Shown in pieces: positions 51,428 through 52,440 of a DNA stretch of 52,440 nucleotides. Below the pieces are notes generated by a model. It saw only the letters and a list, made by a program, of their open reading frames with translations, had not been told where the DNA came from and did no database searches. Within the stretch, counting starts at the first letter, position 1; the number at the start of each line of letters is the position of its first letter. The position numbers and the translations under genes were made by a program. The stretch lies in NCBI GenBank assembly GCA_029246505.1, contig JAQWNC010000025.1, positions 1 to 52,440 of the forward strand, in the 5' to 3' direction. This stretch comes from Arenicellaceae bacterium (lineage in GTDB: Bacteria; Pseudomonadota; Gammaproteobacteria; Arenicellales; Arenicellaceae).

Positions 51428-52204
51428 ATGGCTAGTAATAACAAAAATACCGGGGCGCGTGGAATTCAAGTAATTGCACGAGCAGCCAATGTACTTCGGT
51501 CTTTGGAAAGGGAATCGGAAGGTCTCAGCTTACGTGAAATTGCAGACAAGGTTGGCCTGGCGAGATCAACTGTTCAACGTATAGTCGGTGCCCTGGTTAA
51601 TGAGCAGCTACTCATTTCAGCAACACCAAATGCCAGAGTAAAGTTGGGTCCTTCTCTGATTAGACTTGCTGCCTCAGCAAGTATTGACGTCGGCGAGCTA
51701 CTCAAACCCTATATGCAGGACCTTTCTCGTCTGGTCGAAGAAACGGTTGATCTATCAGTATTGAAGGGCAAGAGAGCGATGTTTATAAATCAGGTATCAG
51801 CCCGTAATCGGCGCTTGCAGGCTGTATCCCATATTGGTGATGCATTCCCCTTACATTGTACTGCGAACGGTAAAGCACTAATGGCAACAATGTCAGAGAC
51901 GGATCTGGATAAATATCTAAAGGCCGAATTAGAGAAATTTACACCGAACACCATAACCGATGTCATTCAGCTAATTACAGAAACCGAAGATTTCCAACAG
52001 AACTTCGTCGCAATAGATCGAGAAGAACATACAGAGGGCATATGTGCAGTGGGCACATCTTTTAAAGACCCCTTTGGTCAAGTTTTGGCGCTATCAGTTC
52101 CAATACCTTCGCATAGATTTTCTCGAGTCGAAACACTAGTTAGCCAGGCACTGATCGAATGCCGGAATGAGATAATCTTTACTTTAGGAAAGCAATCTAA
52201 TTAG
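51428..52204 (+). CDS. IclR family transcriptional regulator, copy 2
   Basis: A 258-residue regulator. The winged helix is RGIQVIARAANVLRSLERES, then LSLREIADKVGLARSTVQRI, and the ligand domain holds DLSVLKGKRAMFINQVSARN, FPLHCTANGKALMA, and EEHTEGICAVGTSFKDPFG. It starts 11 bases after the Fe-S subunit on the same strand, so it probably belongs to the Mo-enzyme operon and may autoregulate it. No clear ribosome site is seen; translation may depend on coupling. It is not close to IclR copy 1 in sequence (different recognition helix region), so the two probably sense different ligands. Confidence 0.92.
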   Translation: MASNNKNTGARGIQVIARAANVLRSLERESEGLSLREIADKVGLARSTVQRIVGALVNEQLLISATPNARVKLGPSLIRLAASASIDVGELLKPYMQDLSRLVEETVDLSVLKGKRAMFINQVSARNRRLQAVSHIGDAFPLHCTANGKALMATMSETDLDKYLKAELEKFTPNTITDVIQLITETEDFQQNFVAIDREEHTEGICAVGTSFKDPFGQVLALSVPIPSHRFSRVETLVSQALIECRNEIIFTLGKQSN

Positions 52205-52229
52205 TCGAATCGCCGCGCTTAATGTTGCG

Positions 52230-52440
52230 TTAACGCAAACTAAGAAACCGACTCGCTGACTCTAGGTCGCATTTATTCATGTACATCTCCAATTCTGGAG
52301 AGTAGATCAAACTCCTCGAATGAGACATGGGTTCAGTCAAGTACTCCGGGTCTTCCAAAATAAACTCTGCTTCAAGACGGGTTCCATTTTCATTTAAGCT
52401 ATAACGTTCAGTAACGTGTTTTTGTGTACTTGACGGCACT
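52230..52440 (-). CDS. DUF6152 family protein, copy 7, C-terminal fragment
   Basis: The last 69 codons of a minus-strand gene that continues past the right edge. It carries SSTQKHVTERYSLNENGTRL, then EAEFILEDPEYLTEP and the terminal Cys in MNKCDLE, matching the C-terminal domain of the other DUF6152 copies, especially copy 6. The apparent start at the window edge is just an in-frame GTG; the true start is outside. It converges with IclR copy 2 across 25 bases, where a 14-bp palindrome (TTGCGTTAACGCAA, 52225-52238) overlaps its stop codon. Confidence 0.78.
   Translation of the reverse strand, partial: VPSSTQKHVTERYSLNENGTRLEAEFILEDPEYLTEPMSHSRSLIYSPELEMYMNKCDLESASRFLSLR

Overview
The window looks like chromosome of a Gram-negative bacterium, most likely a gammaproteobacterium and plausibly marine. 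Supporting evidence: a class II PyrC, a YehS (DUF1456) protein, a CspA-type cold-shock protein, lipoboxes and a TonB-dependent receptor, and moderate base composition (two sampled 60-base lines hold 25 and 27 G+C). The species cannot be named from sequence alone. No tRNA, rRNA, CRISPR array, transposase or integrase was recognised.

Layout. Positions 1-6300 are mostly housekeeping: an Fe-S oxidoreductase start, rubrerythrin, pyrC, a broken heme-binding beta-barrel gene, an exported Rid-family lipoprotein, a LysE-type exporter, an RNase H-like protein, yehS and csp. Positions 6411-10816 hold an AttEFGH-type ABC operon on the minus strand. Positions 10838-15522 are a G+C-rich block of three DUF6152 genes plus an arylsulfotransferase-like (ASST) gene. 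Positions 15670-23839 carry metY, a tripartite tricarboxylate transporter with a fused TctA-TctB, OsmC, an exported amidohydrolase and a second exported Rid protein. Positions 23998-33031 carry a TonB receptor, three more DUF6152 genes, a VOC protein, DoxX, a flavin reductase, a deleted MBL-fold pseudogene and a third exported Rid protein. Positions 33339-42970 carry a Na+ symporter, mmsA, a decayed TPR/TonB-C pseudogene, an IclR regulator with a divergent nitroreductase-ASST-GST operon, and a second exported amidohydrolase. Positions 43051-52440 carry a lipoprotein ASST, a four-helix membrane protein, a second symporter, two single-helix micro-proteins, a two-subunit molybdenum enzyme resembling pyrogallol-phloroglucinol transhydroxylase, a second IclR regulator and the end of a seventh DUF6152 gene.

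How it may work together (inference). From 10838 to the right edge the window reads as a large catabolic region. An outer-membrane receptor, two symporters and a TTT system would handle uptake. Periplasmic amidohydrolases, ASST-like propellers, Rid proteins and DUF6152 proteins would process substrate outside the cytoplasm. A GST, flavin enzymes, a transhydroxylase-like Mo enzyme and MmsA would work inside. Two IclR regulators fit local control. The enzyme mix points to phenolic or sulfated polyphenolic compounds, but no substrate is proven.

The most unusual signals are: seven DUF6152 genes, whose six complete members all appear to be cut by signal peptidase just before His-His-Ser; the transhydroxylase-like operon with an SCP2-like N-terminal extension, a reduced Fe-S ligand set and two unannotated micro-proteins; three Rid proteins carrying export signals; and three pseudogenes whose lesions can be read directly.
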